The notes: generated from the sequence alone by a model not told the origin. Shown: positions 49,749-57,615, counted from the stretch's first letter. The stretch: 64,000 nt of DNA from UBA1479 sp040218445 (GCA_040218445.1 JAVJRK010000012.1:248001-312000); one strand, 5' to 3'. Numbers and translations: made by a program.

Positions 49749-50207
49749 TCAGGCCTCCAACCGGCGGGCGGCTTCGTGAACGCCGGCCCGAATGCGGTGA
49801 TAGGTCGCACAACGGCAGAGATTGCCGTCCAGCGCCGCATCGATGTCGTCATCCGTCGGCTTGGGCGTTTCAGACAGCAAGGCCACAGCGGCCATGACCT
49901 GGCCCGATTGACAGTATCCGCATTGCGGCACATCCATATCGGTCCAGACCTGACGGACCGTTTCCGCGACCTTGCCGCCGATCCCTTCGATGGTGGTGAT
50001 TTTTACCCCGTCCAGGTCGCCGACAAAGGTTTGGCAGGACCGGGTGGGCTGACCGTCCAGATAGACCGTGCAGGCACCGCACAGCGCCTGACCGCATCCG
50101 AATTTGATGCCCGTCAGCCCGACAAGGTCACGGATCGCCCACAATAGGGGCATGTCACCCGGCGCATCGATCTGGTGATCGACGCCGTTGATATTCAATT
50201 TCGGCAT
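49749..50207 (-). CDS. (2Fe-2S) subunit of the molybdenum hydroxylase (IorA-like)
   Basis: 152 aa with two 2Fe-2S domains: the plant-type ferredoxin motif CGQALCGACTVYLDGQ...C and the four-helix domain CGYCQSGQV...CRCATYHRIR. It passes electrons from the molybdopterin subunit to an acceptor. It has no signal of its own, so it would be exported as a complex with the Tat-bearing partner. The ATG at 50207 has AGGGAA seven bases upstream. No cytochrome subunit is adjacent. Confidence 0.92.
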   Translation of the reverse strand: MPKLNINGVDHQIDAPGDMPLLWAIRDLVGLTGIKFGCGQALCGACTVYLDGQPTRSCQTFVGDLDGVKITTIEGIGGKVAETVRQVWTDMDVPQCGYCQSGQVMAAVALLSETPKPTDDDIDAALDGNLCRCATYHRIRAGVHEAARRLEA

Positions 50208-50284
50208 TTTCGACTTCCCTATTTGCATTTCATGCTGTCCTCAACCGCGCCCCCTGTGGCGCCATGCCGGGCTTCACCCAACAG

Positions 50285-50300
50285 CAGAACAGCTATTCTG
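50285..50300. promoter_or_regulatory. near-perfect 16-bp palindrome upstream of the molybdenum hydroxylase operon
   Basis: CAGAACAGCTATTCTG has one mismatched pair and is centred on AGCT, 78 nt upstream of the first gene. It is a candidate operator; the regulator is unknown. Confidence 0.4.
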
Positions 50301-50369
50301 ATTTGACCCGTCTCAGATGGTCTCTTGATCCGTCCCGATCAAGTTACAACTAGGTAAAAAATCACCGGA

Positions 50370-51005
50370 TCAGGGAATGCCCAGCAGTTTATGGGTTTGC
50401 AGCGACAGCCCCCATTTCGGATGGGCGAGGCAATAATCCAAGGCTGCCTTGGTATTGGCGTCGCGGTCGGGCCCGTCCATGGGCTGCAACAGGAAGCGGC
50501 CGAAGTCCCAGTCCTCGAACGCATCCGGGCCGGCACCGTCCTGGGGGAAGACCAGCTTCAATTCGTCCCCGCGCCGCTGCACCACATCGGTGCCGGCCTT
50601 GGGGCTGACGCAGACCCAGTCCAGGCCTTCCGGGGCCTGGATCGTGCCATTGGTTTCCACCGCCACCTGGAAATCCACATTATGCAGGGCGTCGATCAAG
50701 GCACCATCGACCTGCAGCAGCGGCTCGCCCCCGGTGCAGACGACCAGGGGCACACCGCCCCCGGATGCTGGCCAGGCGGCAGCCACCGCCTCGGCCAGAC
50801 TGTGGGCGTCCTTGAACGCCCCGCCGCCGGGGCCGTCCGTGCCGATGAAGTCCGTGTCGCAGAACCGGCATTGGGCATCGGCCCGGTCCTGTTCCCGCCC
50901 CGACCACAGATTACAGCCGGCGAACCGCAGGAACACCGCCGGGCGCCCGGCCTGTGCGCCTTCGCCCTGCAGGGTGAAATAAATTTCCTTAACGCTATAG
51001 GTCAT
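50370..51005 (-). CDS. queE: 7-carboxy-7-deazaguanine synthase
   Basis: A 211-aa radical-SAM enzyme of the QueE family. The 4Fe-4S cluster motif is the modified CX14CX2C (Cys31, Cys46, Cys49 in GCNLWSG...CRFC) typical of the long-loop QueE subgroup. TGGEPLLQVDGALIDALH and ETNGTIQAPEGLDWVCVSPKAG bind SAM and substrate. It converts 6-carboxy-tetrahydropterin to CDG, the QueC substrate. It stands alone between the hydroxylase operon and a small-protein gene. Confidence 0.94.
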   Translation of the reverse strand: MTYSVKEIYFTLQGEGAQAGRPAVFLRFAGCNLWSGREQDRADAQCRFCDTDFIGTDGPGGGAFKDAHSLAEAVAAAWPASGGGVPLVVCTGGEPLLQVDGALIDALHNVDFQVAVETNGTIQAPEGLDWVCVSPKAGTDVVQRRGDELKLVFPQDGAGPDAFEDWDFGRFLLQPMDGPDRDANTKAALDYCLAHPKWGLSLQTHKLLGIP

Positions 51006-51113
51006 TGCCCGAAGTTCATTATCCGTCTTGTCGCCACCGCCGCACCGGGGATGCCGGGAGCATACTGAATTGACGCCTTCCTATACGCCCCTGATGCAAA
51101 TAATTCCAAATTT

Positions 51114-51157
51114 TGTGACCCTGGTCACGGACGACATCGCCCGGCCCCCGGTATATT
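51114..51157 (+). promoter_or_regulatory. CRP-like site and -10 box for the small membrane-protein gene
   Basis: TGTGA-CCCTGG-TCACG (51114-51129) matches the CRP half-site layout with one mismatch; its core GTGACCCTGGTCAC is a perfect palindrome. TATATT at 51152-51157 would place the start of transcription near 51164, so the site is centred at about -42, the class II activator position. Confidence 0.5.
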
Positions 51158-51198
51158 AGGGAAATCTGATCTTCTCCACTTTGGATTGGGAGATGACC

Positions 51199-51312
51199 AT
51201 GCCTGATATTAAGCCTTCCACCCTTCGCAAGATCCTTAACGCGCTGCTTCTGGGCCTGGGCGCGCTGGTTTTCCTGGCGCTGGGCCTATCCTCGGGCGGC
51301 ACCGGATTCTAG
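51199..51312 (+). CDS. 37-aa single-span membrane protein
   Basis: A short reading frame: MPDIKPSTLRKILNALLLGL followed by GALVFLALGLSSGGTGF and a stop. A basic N-terminal stretch precedes one clear membrane helix (about residues 13-30). GGGAG stands six bases before the ATG at 51199; the ATG at 51193 touches the ribosome site and is less likely. A CRP-like site and -10 box lie upstream. It ends one base short of the convergent queC stop. No family is recognised. Confidence 0.6.
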   Translation: MPDIKPSTLRKILNALLLGLGALVFLALGLSSGGTGF

Positions 51313-51313
51313 T

Positions 51314-52045
51314 TCAAACAGCGTAGCCCGTAGGATCGGAAACACCGACCTCGGCAAAGCCCTTTTTGCGCAATTGACAGGAATCGCACCGCCCGCAATG
51401 CAACGGCGCGCCCGGTGCATCCCCCGAAGCCCGATGCGGATCATAGCAGCTCCAGGTCAGGCCGTAATCCACGCCCAGCGCCTGGCCTGCCTTGATGATC
51501 TCCGCCTTGGTCATGTCCATCAGCGGCGCCTGGATCCGGAACACCCCGTCCGCACCGCCTTCCATGGCTTCGACCCCTTCCTTGGTCGCCAGATTGGCCA
51601 GCCGTTCAAACGCCTGGATGAAATCGGGCCGGCAGTCGGGATAGCCGGAATAATCCAGCGCGTTGACCCCGATGAAAATGTCCCGCGCCCCGCCCGTTTC
51701 GGCCAGCGCCAAGGCATGGGCCAGAAAGATCGTGTTGCGCGCCGGAACGTAAGTCACCGGAATGCCGTTGGCCATGTCTTCGGCGGCACGGTCCTTGGGC
51801 ACGTCGATATCGGCTGTCAGGGCCGAGCCGCCGTAAACGGACAAATCAATCTCGGCCACGGCATGGCGCGCGGCGCCCATTTCATCGGCGATGCGCGCGG
51901 CCGCATCCAGTTCGACCGAATGGCGCTGACCGTAACGGAAGGAAAGGGCCAGAACCCGGTATCCCTGGTCCCGCGCAATCGCGCAGACGGTCGCGGAATC
52001 CAGCCCGCCCGATAAAAGCACAACCGCCGTATCGCCGCTTACCAC
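51314..52045 (-). CDS. queC: 7-cyano-7-deazaguanine synthase
   Basis: A 243-aa QueC: the PP-loop LLSGGLDSATVCAIA at the N-terminus, RNTIFLAHALALAE in the middle and the zinc-binding Cys cluster (SCYDP...LHCGRCDSCQLRKKGF) near the C-terminus. It makes preQ0 from CDG and ammonia with ATP. The start codon is GTG at 52045, with GGAG eight bases upstream. It is divergent from queG, with about 75 nt between them. Confidence 0.95.
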   Translation of the reverse strand: MVSGDTAVVLLSGGLDSATVCAIARDQGYRVLALSFRYGQRHSVELDAAARIADEMGAARHAVAEIDLSVYGGSALTADIDVPKDRAAEDMANGIPVTYVPARNTIFLAHALALAETGGARDIFIGVNALDYSGYPDCRPDFIQAFERLANLATKEGVEAMEGGADGVFRIQAPLMDMTKAEIIKAGQALGVDYGLTWSCYDPHRASGDAPGAPLHCGRCDSCQLRKKGFAEVGVSDPTGYAV

Positions 52046-52120
52046 GGATCGTTCTCCAATTTTCAGCCTGTGTTATTCTCTGCCTCCCTAGCATATCGCG
52101 GCGGCGCGGACGAGAACCGG

Positions 52121-53200
52121 ATGACCCCAAATCTTCAACATGACCTGAAACAGCGCCTGGCCGAAGAAGCCCGCGCACTGGGGTTCGACGCGGTCGGCAT
52201 TACCGATGCACGGGCCGCACCCAATGACCGTCAGGCGTTGGAGAATTTTCTAAAAGCCGGTCATCACGGCGGTATGGCCTGGATGGCGGATGGTCCCCGC
52301 GGGGCCGTACGCGGCGACCCCCAGGCCCTGATGCCGGGTGCGCGCACGGCCATCGTGCTGACCTGTAACTACGGGCCCGAGGCCGATCCCCTGCCCGCCC
52401 TGGATGAAAAGGATCAGGGCATCGTCAGCGTCTATGCCCGCGGCAAGGATTACCACGACGTCATCAAGAAACGCCTGAAACGTCTGGCCCGCTGGTTCCA
52501 GGCCGAAGCGATCAAGGGCGGCACGGACGATGCGGATGTGAAAGTGTTCGTCGATACGGCCCCGCTGATGGAAAAGCCGCTTGCGCAGCGCGCCGGGCTG
52601 GGATGGCAGGGCAAGCATTCCAACCTGGTGTCCAAGTCCCATGGGTCCTGGGTGTTCCTGGGCGAAATTCTGACCTCGGTCGCCTTGCCCGCCGACCTTC
52701 CCGAAACGGACCATTGCGGGTCCTGCGACGCCTGCATGCGGGCCTGCCCGACCGATGCTTTCCCCGCGCCCTACCGCGTGGATGCGACCCGCTGCATCAG
52801 CTACCTGACGATCGAACACAAGGACCACATCGCACCCGACCTGATGGCGAACATGGGAAACCGGATATACGGCTGCGACGATTGTCTGGCGGTCTGTCCC
52901 TGGAACAAGTTCGCGACCCCGTCGGACGAGCCGGCGTTCGCGACCCGCCCCGGCCTGGACGGCCCGAAGCTGGCCGATCTTGCCGCGCTGGACGATGCCG
53001 CGTTCCGCGCCATGTTCGCGGGCTCGCCGGTCAAGCGGACGGGACGGGACCGGTTCGTGCGCAACGTGATGATCGCCGTCGGCAATTCAGGCGACGCGGC
53101 ATTGGCCCCCGCGGCCCGGGCCTTGACGGACGATGCCTCGGACCTGGTCGCAACGGCCGCGCGTTGGGCCTGCGACAAACTGAAGGACACGGGAACCTAG
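52121..53200 (+). CDS. queG: epoxyqueuosine reductase
   Basis: A 359-aa cobalamin-dependent epoxyqueuosine reductase, the last step of queuosine formation on tRNA. Two 4Fe-4S motifs are visible: CGSCDACMRACPTDAF and CDDCLAVCPWNKF. The DUF1730-like N-terminal half includes GFDAVGITDARAAP and YGPEADPLPAL. Start at 52121 (MTPNLQHD). The last bases overlap the convergent ZntB-type gene. Confidence 0.95.
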   Translation: MTPNLQHDLKQRLAEEARALGFDAVGITDARAAPNDRQALENFLKAGHHGGMAWMADGPRGAVRGDPQALMPGARTAIVLTCNYGPEADPLPALDEKDQGIVSVYARGKDYHDVIKKRLKRLARWFQAEAIKGGTDDADVKVFVDTAPLMEKPLAQRAGLGWQGKHSNLVSKSHGSWVFLGEILTSVALPADLPETDHCGSCDACMRACPTDAFPAPYRVDATRCISYLTIEHKDHIAPDLMANMGNRIYGCDDCLAVCPWNKFATPSDEPAFATRPGLDGPKLADLAALDDAAFRAMFAGSPVKRTGRDRFVRNVMIAVGNSGDAALAPAARALTDDASDLVATAARWACDKLKDTGT

Positions 53201-54174
53201 ATGTATTTCTTGTTGCGGAAATAGAGCCAAAGCCCGACGCCCAGCACCGTCAGCCCGCCGCAGATCACCCAGAACCCGGTCTTGGAGTCGGCCAGCGGCA
53301 CCCCGCCCACGTTAATGCCGAGAAGCCCCGTCACGAAACCGAGCGGCAGGAAGATCGCCGCCACCACCGTCAGCGTGGTGGTGATGTCGTTGGCTCGTTG
53401 ATTTTCGAACGACCGCATTTCGTCCTGGGTCACCTGGGCGCGGCCCAGGATGGCCTCGATATCGGCGGACAGGCGGCCGAACTCCGCCGACAGTTCCGAC
53501 AGTTCCGCCCCCGCCGCATCGTCCACCCAGGACGGACGCCGGTCCGCGATATCCGCGAAAGCGGCCCGTTGCGGTTTGAAAAACCGGTGCAGTTGGATGG
53601 CGCGACGGCGCAGGCGCGCGATCCGGGGGCGCAGGGATTTGGTGTCTTCCGCCTGGGCCAGGTCCTCGTCGATCTCGTCCAATTCCTCGGACACATCCGC
53701 CAAAGTCTGCGCCTTTTCCTGGGCCATGTTATGGCCGACCGCGCATAAAAATTGCGACACAGACCCGGGGCCTGATTTTTTGGCCAAGGCAACCTTGATG
53801 TCCTCGATCGCGGCAAGATGGCGCAGGCGCCCGGAAATAATCCGATGCGGGCCGATCCACAGACGCAGGGAGATCATATCGTCAGGCTGGGCGTTTTCGT
53901 GGGTGTTGACCTCGCGCAGGATCAACAGGATCCCGTCGTCCAGTTCCGCACAGCGGGGCTCCGTGTCCGGCGCCAGCATGCCCTCGACCGCCAGGGACGG
54001 CACATCGGCCTGTTCGGCCAGCCAGCGGCGGGCGGGCTCCTTGGTGATATCCAGATGGACCCATTCGATCTGCCCGGCGGACTGATCGATGGCAAGCTGG
54101 TCCACATCCAGCAGGCGCGCGCCGCCTTCACCGTCAAGCACGCCGGTAAATACGAAGCCGTCATCGGGTGTCAT
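53197..54174 (-). CDS. zntB: CorA/ZntB-family divalent cation transporter
   Basis: A 325-aa CorA-superfamily protein: long N-terminal cytoplasmic domain with alpha/beta and coiled helices, then two C-terminal membrane helices. The pore motif reads GINVGG in place of the Mg-selective GMN, as in ZntB zinc transporters. The C-terminus is RNKKYI. The 3' end overlaps queG on the other strand by four bases. Confidence 0.87.
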   Translation of the reverse strand: MTPDDGFVFTGVLDGEGGARLLDVDQLAIDQSAGQIEWVHLDITKEPARRWLAEQADVPSLAVEGMLAPDTEPRCAELDDGILLILREVNTHENAQPDDMISLRLWIGPHRIISGRLRHLAAIEDIKVALAKKSGPGSVSQFLCAVGHNMAQEKAQTLADVSEELDEIDEDLAQAEDTKSLRPRIARLRRRAIQLHRFFKPQRAAFADIADRRPSWVDDAAGAELSELSAEFGRLSADIEAILGRAQVTQDEMRSFENQRANDITTTLTVVAAIFLPLGFVTGLLGINVGGVPLADSKTGFWVICGGLTVLGVGLWLYFRNKKYI

Positions 54175-54280
54175 TCTGGGTGCTCCGTCTATTGAATTCG
54201 TCCGCCCAAACCATCGACCGCGGGCAGATATGAGATTATCTTAAACTTATCGGCTTTCACCATTGGCTTATCGCAGATCC

Positions 54281-55138
54281 ATGACGCTTTCCAACGCTAC
54301 GTTCCGATCATCCGGTTTTATGCCGTCCGTCCTTATGGCTACAGCCGTCCTGTTGTCTGTTTGCGGATCCAGCGCCTGGGCGCAAACGGCAACCAAGACC
54401 GCCCAACAGCCCCCCGCCGCCCCAAAGGTTTTCAAGGATTGCGATGTCTGCCCGGAAATGGTCGTCCTGCCCAAGGGCGCCTTCATCATGGGCAGCACGC
54501 TTCTGCCGGCCGAACAGCCGAAACATCCCGTGTTCATCAAGAAATCCTTCGCCATGAGCCGCTTCGAAATCACCTTCGACAACTGGGAAGCCTGCCTGAC
54601 CGAAGGAGGATGCAGCCACAATCCCCACGATCACAACTGGGGCCGGGGCCGCCAGCCGATCATGAACATCGATTTCCATATGGCCGAAGGCTACGCCAAA
54701 TGGCTGTCGAACAAGACCGGGCAGACTTACCGCCTGCCATCGGAAGCCGAATGGGAATATGCCGCCCGGGCGGGGTCGACCACGGCCTTTTGGTTCGGTG
54801 ACAAGGAAGCAGACGGCAAGATCAATTGCCGTAATTGCGCAGGTGCCGTGCCCGGCCACCGCAACGGGCCCGTCGGCATGTTCGAGCCCAATCCCTTCGG
54901 GCTCTACGACATGCACGGCAATGCCTATGAATGGGTGTCGGACTGCTGGGTCCCTCATTACCAGGGGGCGCCACGTGACGGCTCGCCCCGGGTGGATGGC
55001 GATTGCAACATCCGCGTGATCCGGGGTGGGTCCTGGTACTACTACGCACGGCAGTCGCGTTCGGCTTCGCGCGCCAAGAACGCGGCGGCGGTCAAAAGCT
55101 ACTGGCTTAGTTTCCGGGTCGTCCGGGAACTCGACTAG
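54281..55138 (+). CDS. exported SUMF1/FGE-fold protein without the formylglycine-generating cysteines
   Basis: 285 aa with a signal peptide (about residues 1-34, ending SAWAQ) and a C-lectin-like sulfatase-modifying-factor domain: FIMGSTLLPAEQP, MSRFEITFDNWEACLTEGGC, RLPSEAEWEYAARAGSTTAFWFG, GLYDMHGNAYEWVSDCW and IRGGSWYYYARQSRSASR. The CxxxxC pair that binds copper in true formylglycine-generating enzymes is replaced by Tyr/Arg/Ser at the C-terminus, so sulfatase maturation is unlikely. It may be a periplasmic ligand-binding or Ser/Thr-kinase-type accessory protein. It starts 106 nt from the divergent zntB-type gene. Confidence 0.8.
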   Translation: MTLSNATFRSSGFMPSVLMATAVLLSVCGSSAWAQTATKTAQQPPAAPKVFKDCDVCPEMVVLPKGAFIMGSTLLPAEQPKHPVFIKKSFAMSRFEITFDNWEACLTEGGCSHNPHDHNWGRGRQPIMNIDFHMAEGYAKWLSNKTGQTYRLPSEAEWEYAARAGSTTAFWFGDKEADGKINCRNCAGAVPGHRNGPVGMFEPNPFGLYDMHGNAYEWVSDCWVPHYQGAPRDGSPRVDGDCNIRVIRGGSWYYYARQSRSASRAKNAAAVKSYWLSFRVVRELD

Positions 55139-55140
55139 GT

Positions 55141-55737
55141 CTACTTTTTGTCGCTGGAAAGCGTATCAAGCTGGCGCTGCATCTCTTCCAGCTTGGCCCG
55201 CATGTCGTCGATATCGCCGCTGCCCTGCTCGCCCTTGTTCGCTGCCTTGGGCGCCGCACCGTTGCCCCCTTCGGCATAGAACGGCGTAAACATCTTCATG
55301 GCGTTTTCGAACATGGCCATGTTCTGTTTCGAAACCTCTTCGAACTGGCCGAAGGGGTTGAAGCCCCCAAGGGCGTCTTCCATCGTTTTGCGGAGCGTTT
55401 CCTGATTCGTCGCGAAGGACTGCATCGTCTGCTCCAAATAATTGGGCACGACGGCCTGCAGGCTATCGCCATAGAAACTGATGAGATGGCGCAGGAAACT
55501 GATGGGCAGCAGGTTCGTGCCCTTGGATTCTTCCTCGACGATGATGTGGGTCAGGACCTGACGGGTGATGTCTTCGCCCGATTTGGCGTCATTGACCACG
55601 AACTCGTCACCGTCCTTGACCATCTGCGCCAAGTAATCGAGGGTCACGTAACTGGATGTCGCCGTGTTGTAAAGCCGCCGGTTGGCGTACTTTTTAATGA
55701 TTATCGGCTCACCCTCTGCCGGCTTTTTGTCAGCCAT
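55141..55737 (-). CDS. phaR: polyhydroxyalkanoate synthesis repressor
   Basis: A 198-aa PhaR: N-terminal PHB_acc_N DNA-binding domain (IKKYANRRLYNTATSSYVTLDYLAQMVKDG) and the polymer-sensing PHB_acc repeats (TRQVLTHIIVEEESKGTNLLPI), then a Gly/Ala tail. It represses phasin and PHA genes and releases DNA when polymer appears. GGGGAG precedes the ATG by four bases. It is divergent from the PHA synthase partner gene, and two TTGC-N6-GCAA dyads lie in the shared 147-nt region. Confidence 0.93.
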   Translation of the reverse strand: MADKKPAEGEPIIIKKYANRRLYNTATSSYVTLDYLAQMVKDGDEFVVNDAKSGEDITRQVLTHIIVEEESKGTNLLPISFLRHLISFYGDSLQAVVPNYLEQTMQSFATNQETLRKTMEDALGGFNPFGQFEEVSKQNMAMFENAMKMFTPFYAEGGNGAAPKAANKGEQGSGDIDDMRAKLEEMQRQLDTLSSDKK

Positions 55738-55759
55738 GGGTCTCCCCCCGGGATTATCA

Positions 55760-55773
55760 TTGCGATGCGGCAA
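55760..55773. promoter_or_regulatory. PhaR-type dyad 1
   Basis: TTGC-GATGCG-GCAA. One of two copies of the TTGC-N6-GCAA layout in the phaR/PHA intergenic region, 23 nt upstream of the phaR ATG; PhaR sites are described as TGC-rich dyads. Confidence 0.5.
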
Positions 55774-55784
55774 ATTACCGCGTC

Positions 55785-55802
55785 CATTGCTGCGCCGCAA
55801 TG
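55785..55802. promoter_or_regulatory. PhaR-type dyad 2
   Basis: CATTGC-TGCGCC-GCAATG, arms of 6 bp, centred 27 bp from dyad 1. The repeated TTGC-N6-GCAA core suggests cooperative binding controlling both divergent transcripts. Confidence 0.5.
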
Positions 55803-55884
55803 AAAGTTTCCCCGCCCCCGGGGCCGGCGTTATAGTCATGCGGCCCAAAACCGGAAAAACACCGGCACGAACAAGGACCCAGTC

Positions 55885-56343
55885 ATGGCCGACCAACCCG
55901 ACCTGGACCACCTGGCGAAACAATATTTGGACCTGTGGCAGGACCACATGCAGTCCATGGCCGCCGATCCCCAAATCTCCGAAACCATGTCGCAGATGAC
56001 GCAGATGATGACCGGCTCGGCAACGGCGTTCGCCGCCTTGGCACAGCAGGCCTTGAATTCCCAAAACAGCGGCACCCCCGGCAAGACTTCGGATAGCGAA
56101 ACCCATGACCCAGAAGAACACGGACAAGGCACCGGCGACGCCCCCGCAACAGAAACCGCAGCCGATACCGCAACCAATTCTGGGGCCCCGCCCGCTGCCC
56201 CTTCACATGGCGGTGCAGACCTCAACCTGGCTGAGCTCGCTCGCCGCCTTGACGGCATCGAACGGCGGCTTGCCGACCTTGAGGCCGGAACTGGCGGCAC
56301 GCGCAAAGGATCTGGAAAAGGCCCTTCAAAACGTTCCGCCTGA
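55885..56343 (+). CDS. putative PHA synthase accessory subunit (PhaE/phasin-like)
   Basis: 152 aa with a helical N-terminus (LAKQYLDLWQDHMQSMAADPQISETMSQMTQMM), an Ala/Thr/Gly-rich middle and an amphipathic C-terminal helix LNLAELARRLDGIERRLADLEAG, a form seen in PHA-synthase accessory proteins. The exact family is not certain. AAGGA stands seven bases before the ATG. Its last 239 bases are shared with the start of the next gene in a different frame, so both proteins are constrained there. Placed between phaR and phaC, a PHA granule role is likely. Confidence 0.7.
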   Translation: MADQPDLDHLAKQYLDLWQDHMQSMAADPQISETMSQMTQMMTGSATAFAALAQQALNSQNSGTPGKTSDSETHDPEEHGQGTGDAPATETAADTATNSGAPPAAPSHGGADLNLAELARRLDGIERRLADLEAGTGGTRKGSGKGPSKRSA

Positions 56344-57403
56344 GGCCTTTTACAAGGCCGTGACCGCCGAAGCCCGGACACGCCTGGATCAATTCACCCG
56401 GGGCGTGCGCAAATACCGCACGGCCGCCCGCCCGCCCCGCCCGACGGAGCCGCCCGTGATCTGGCGCGAAGGCTCGACCCGTCTGCTCGATTACGGCGCC
56501 GCGGCGGAAGCCGCCAATCCCGACGGCCCCGTCGTTCTGATCATCCCGTCCCTGGTCAACCGCTATTGGGTGCTGGACCTGGATTGGGACCAAAGCTTCC
56601 TTAGAAGCCTCGCCGCACAAGGCCTACGCCCCCTGGTGATCGACTGGGACGCGCCCGAGGGGGCGGAAACATCCTATTCCTTCACCGACTACATCGCCGG
56701 GCGCCTGTCACGGGCTTTGGATCATGCCGTCGGCCTGAACGGTGGGCCGGTTCCCTTGGTGGGATACTGCATGGGCGGGCTTTTGTCCCTGGCGCTGGCG
56801 CAACTGCGCCTGGCCGATGTGCGGGCCCTGGTCACCATGGCCTCGCCCTGGGACTTTCACATCGCCTATGGCGATCTGGTGCGCGTGCTGGAAGGCATGA
56901 TGCCCCGTATGGAAGACGCCGTAACGCAAACCGGCATTCTGCCCGTCGACATGATGCAGGCCATGTTCGCCGAACTCGACCCCTACATGACGCCCGCAAA
57001 GTTCCGTCAATTCGCGGACATGTCCCCGGACAGCCTGGAAGCCCGGCGCTTCGTGCAGCTGGAAGACTGGCTTAACGATGGGGTCGTTCTGGCCGGTCCG
57101 GTTGCGCTTGAATGTTTCCGCGACTGGCACCTGGGCAATACCCCGCCCCGCGGCCAATGGATCGTCGGCGGCCAAGCCGTTCAGCCGCAGCGCATCACCT
57201 GCCCCGCCCTGGTCGTGGTGCCCGAAAAGGACCACATCGTACCGCCGGCATCATCCCATGCCCTGGCCGAAGCCCTGCCCCAGGCGGAAACGCTGTCGGT
57301 CAACGCCGGTCATATCGGCCTGGTATCGGCAGCCCGGGCGCGGGAAAGCCTGTTTGATCCCCTGGCCCGCTGGCTATTGAATCTGCAGCGGTCCGAAAAT
57401 TGA
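56105..57403 (+). CDS. phaC: PHA synthase-like alpha/beta hydrolase (class III-type PhaC)
   Basis: 432 aa if translated from 56105, about 400 from the ATG at 56207. The Cys-Asp-His triad of PHA synthases is present: Cys222 in VGYCMGGLL (the lipase-box equivalent), Asp in VVVPEKDHIVPP (about 360) and His in VNAGHIGLVS. It is short for class I/II synthases and lacks the long N-terminal domain, fitting class III enzymes, which need a PhaE-type partner; the upstream gene could be that. PHB-polymerising activity is inferred from the triad and gene context. Confidence 0.8.
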   Translation: MTQKNTDKAPATPPQQKPQPIPQPILGPRPLPLHMAVQTSTWLSSLAALTASNGGLPTLRPELAARAKDLEKALQNVPPEAFYKAVTAEARTRLDQFTRGVRKYRTAARPPRPTEPPVIWREGSTRLLDYGAAAEAANPDGPVVLIIPSLVNRYWVLDLDWDQSFLRSLAAQGLRPLVIDWDAPEGAETSYSFTDYIAGRLSRALDHAVGLNGGPVPLVGYCMGGLLSLALAQLRLADVRALVTMASPWDFHIAYGDLVRVLEGMMPRMEDAVTQTGILPVDMMQAMFAELDPYMTPAKFRQFADMSPDSLEARRFVQLEDWLNDGVVLAGPVALECFRDWHLGNTPPRGQWIVGGQAVQPQRITCPALVVVPEKDHIVPPASSHALAEALPQAETLSVNAGHIGLVSAARARESLFDPLARWLLNLQRSEN

Positions 57404-57477
57404 CCTGAGTCCGCGCCGGGCCGGGATCGTCCTTGTATCCATAAGCAATGCACCATATAACCGGGAGGAGAGACGAA

Positions 57478-57494
57478 GGCCGCAAAAAGCGGCC
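57478..57494 (+). terminator. hairpin downstream of phaC
   Basis: GGCCGC-AAAAA-GCGGCC, perfect 6-bp stem, 75 nt after the phaC stop. No T-run follows, so termination is uncertain. Confidence 0.4.
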
Positions 57495-57557
57495 CCGCCG
57501 GGAAAACATCCAATCGGTTTCAAGTATGGCGCGGTGCCGGGAATCCGTGCTTTGCAA

Positions 57558-57590
57558 CCCCCTTGCGGGGCTGTCACCCACGCAAGGGGG
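57558..57590. promoter_or_regulatory. 10-bp inverted repeat in the phaA leader
   Basis: CCCCCTTGCG and CGCAAGGGGG flank a 13-nt loop, ending 25 nt before the phaA ATG. It could be a PhaR-type operator (it contains TTGC/GCAA) or an mRNA hairpin close to the ribosome site. Confidence 0.45.
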
Positions 57591-57615
57591 TGTGTCTTAT
57601 TGAGGAGAGAGAAAC

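Noticed and set aside
51006..51192. preQ1 riboswitch ahead of queuosine genes
   Set aside because: I looked upstream of queE, queC, tgt and the QueD-like genes and saw no H-type pseudoknot or recognisable preQ1 aptamer sequence.
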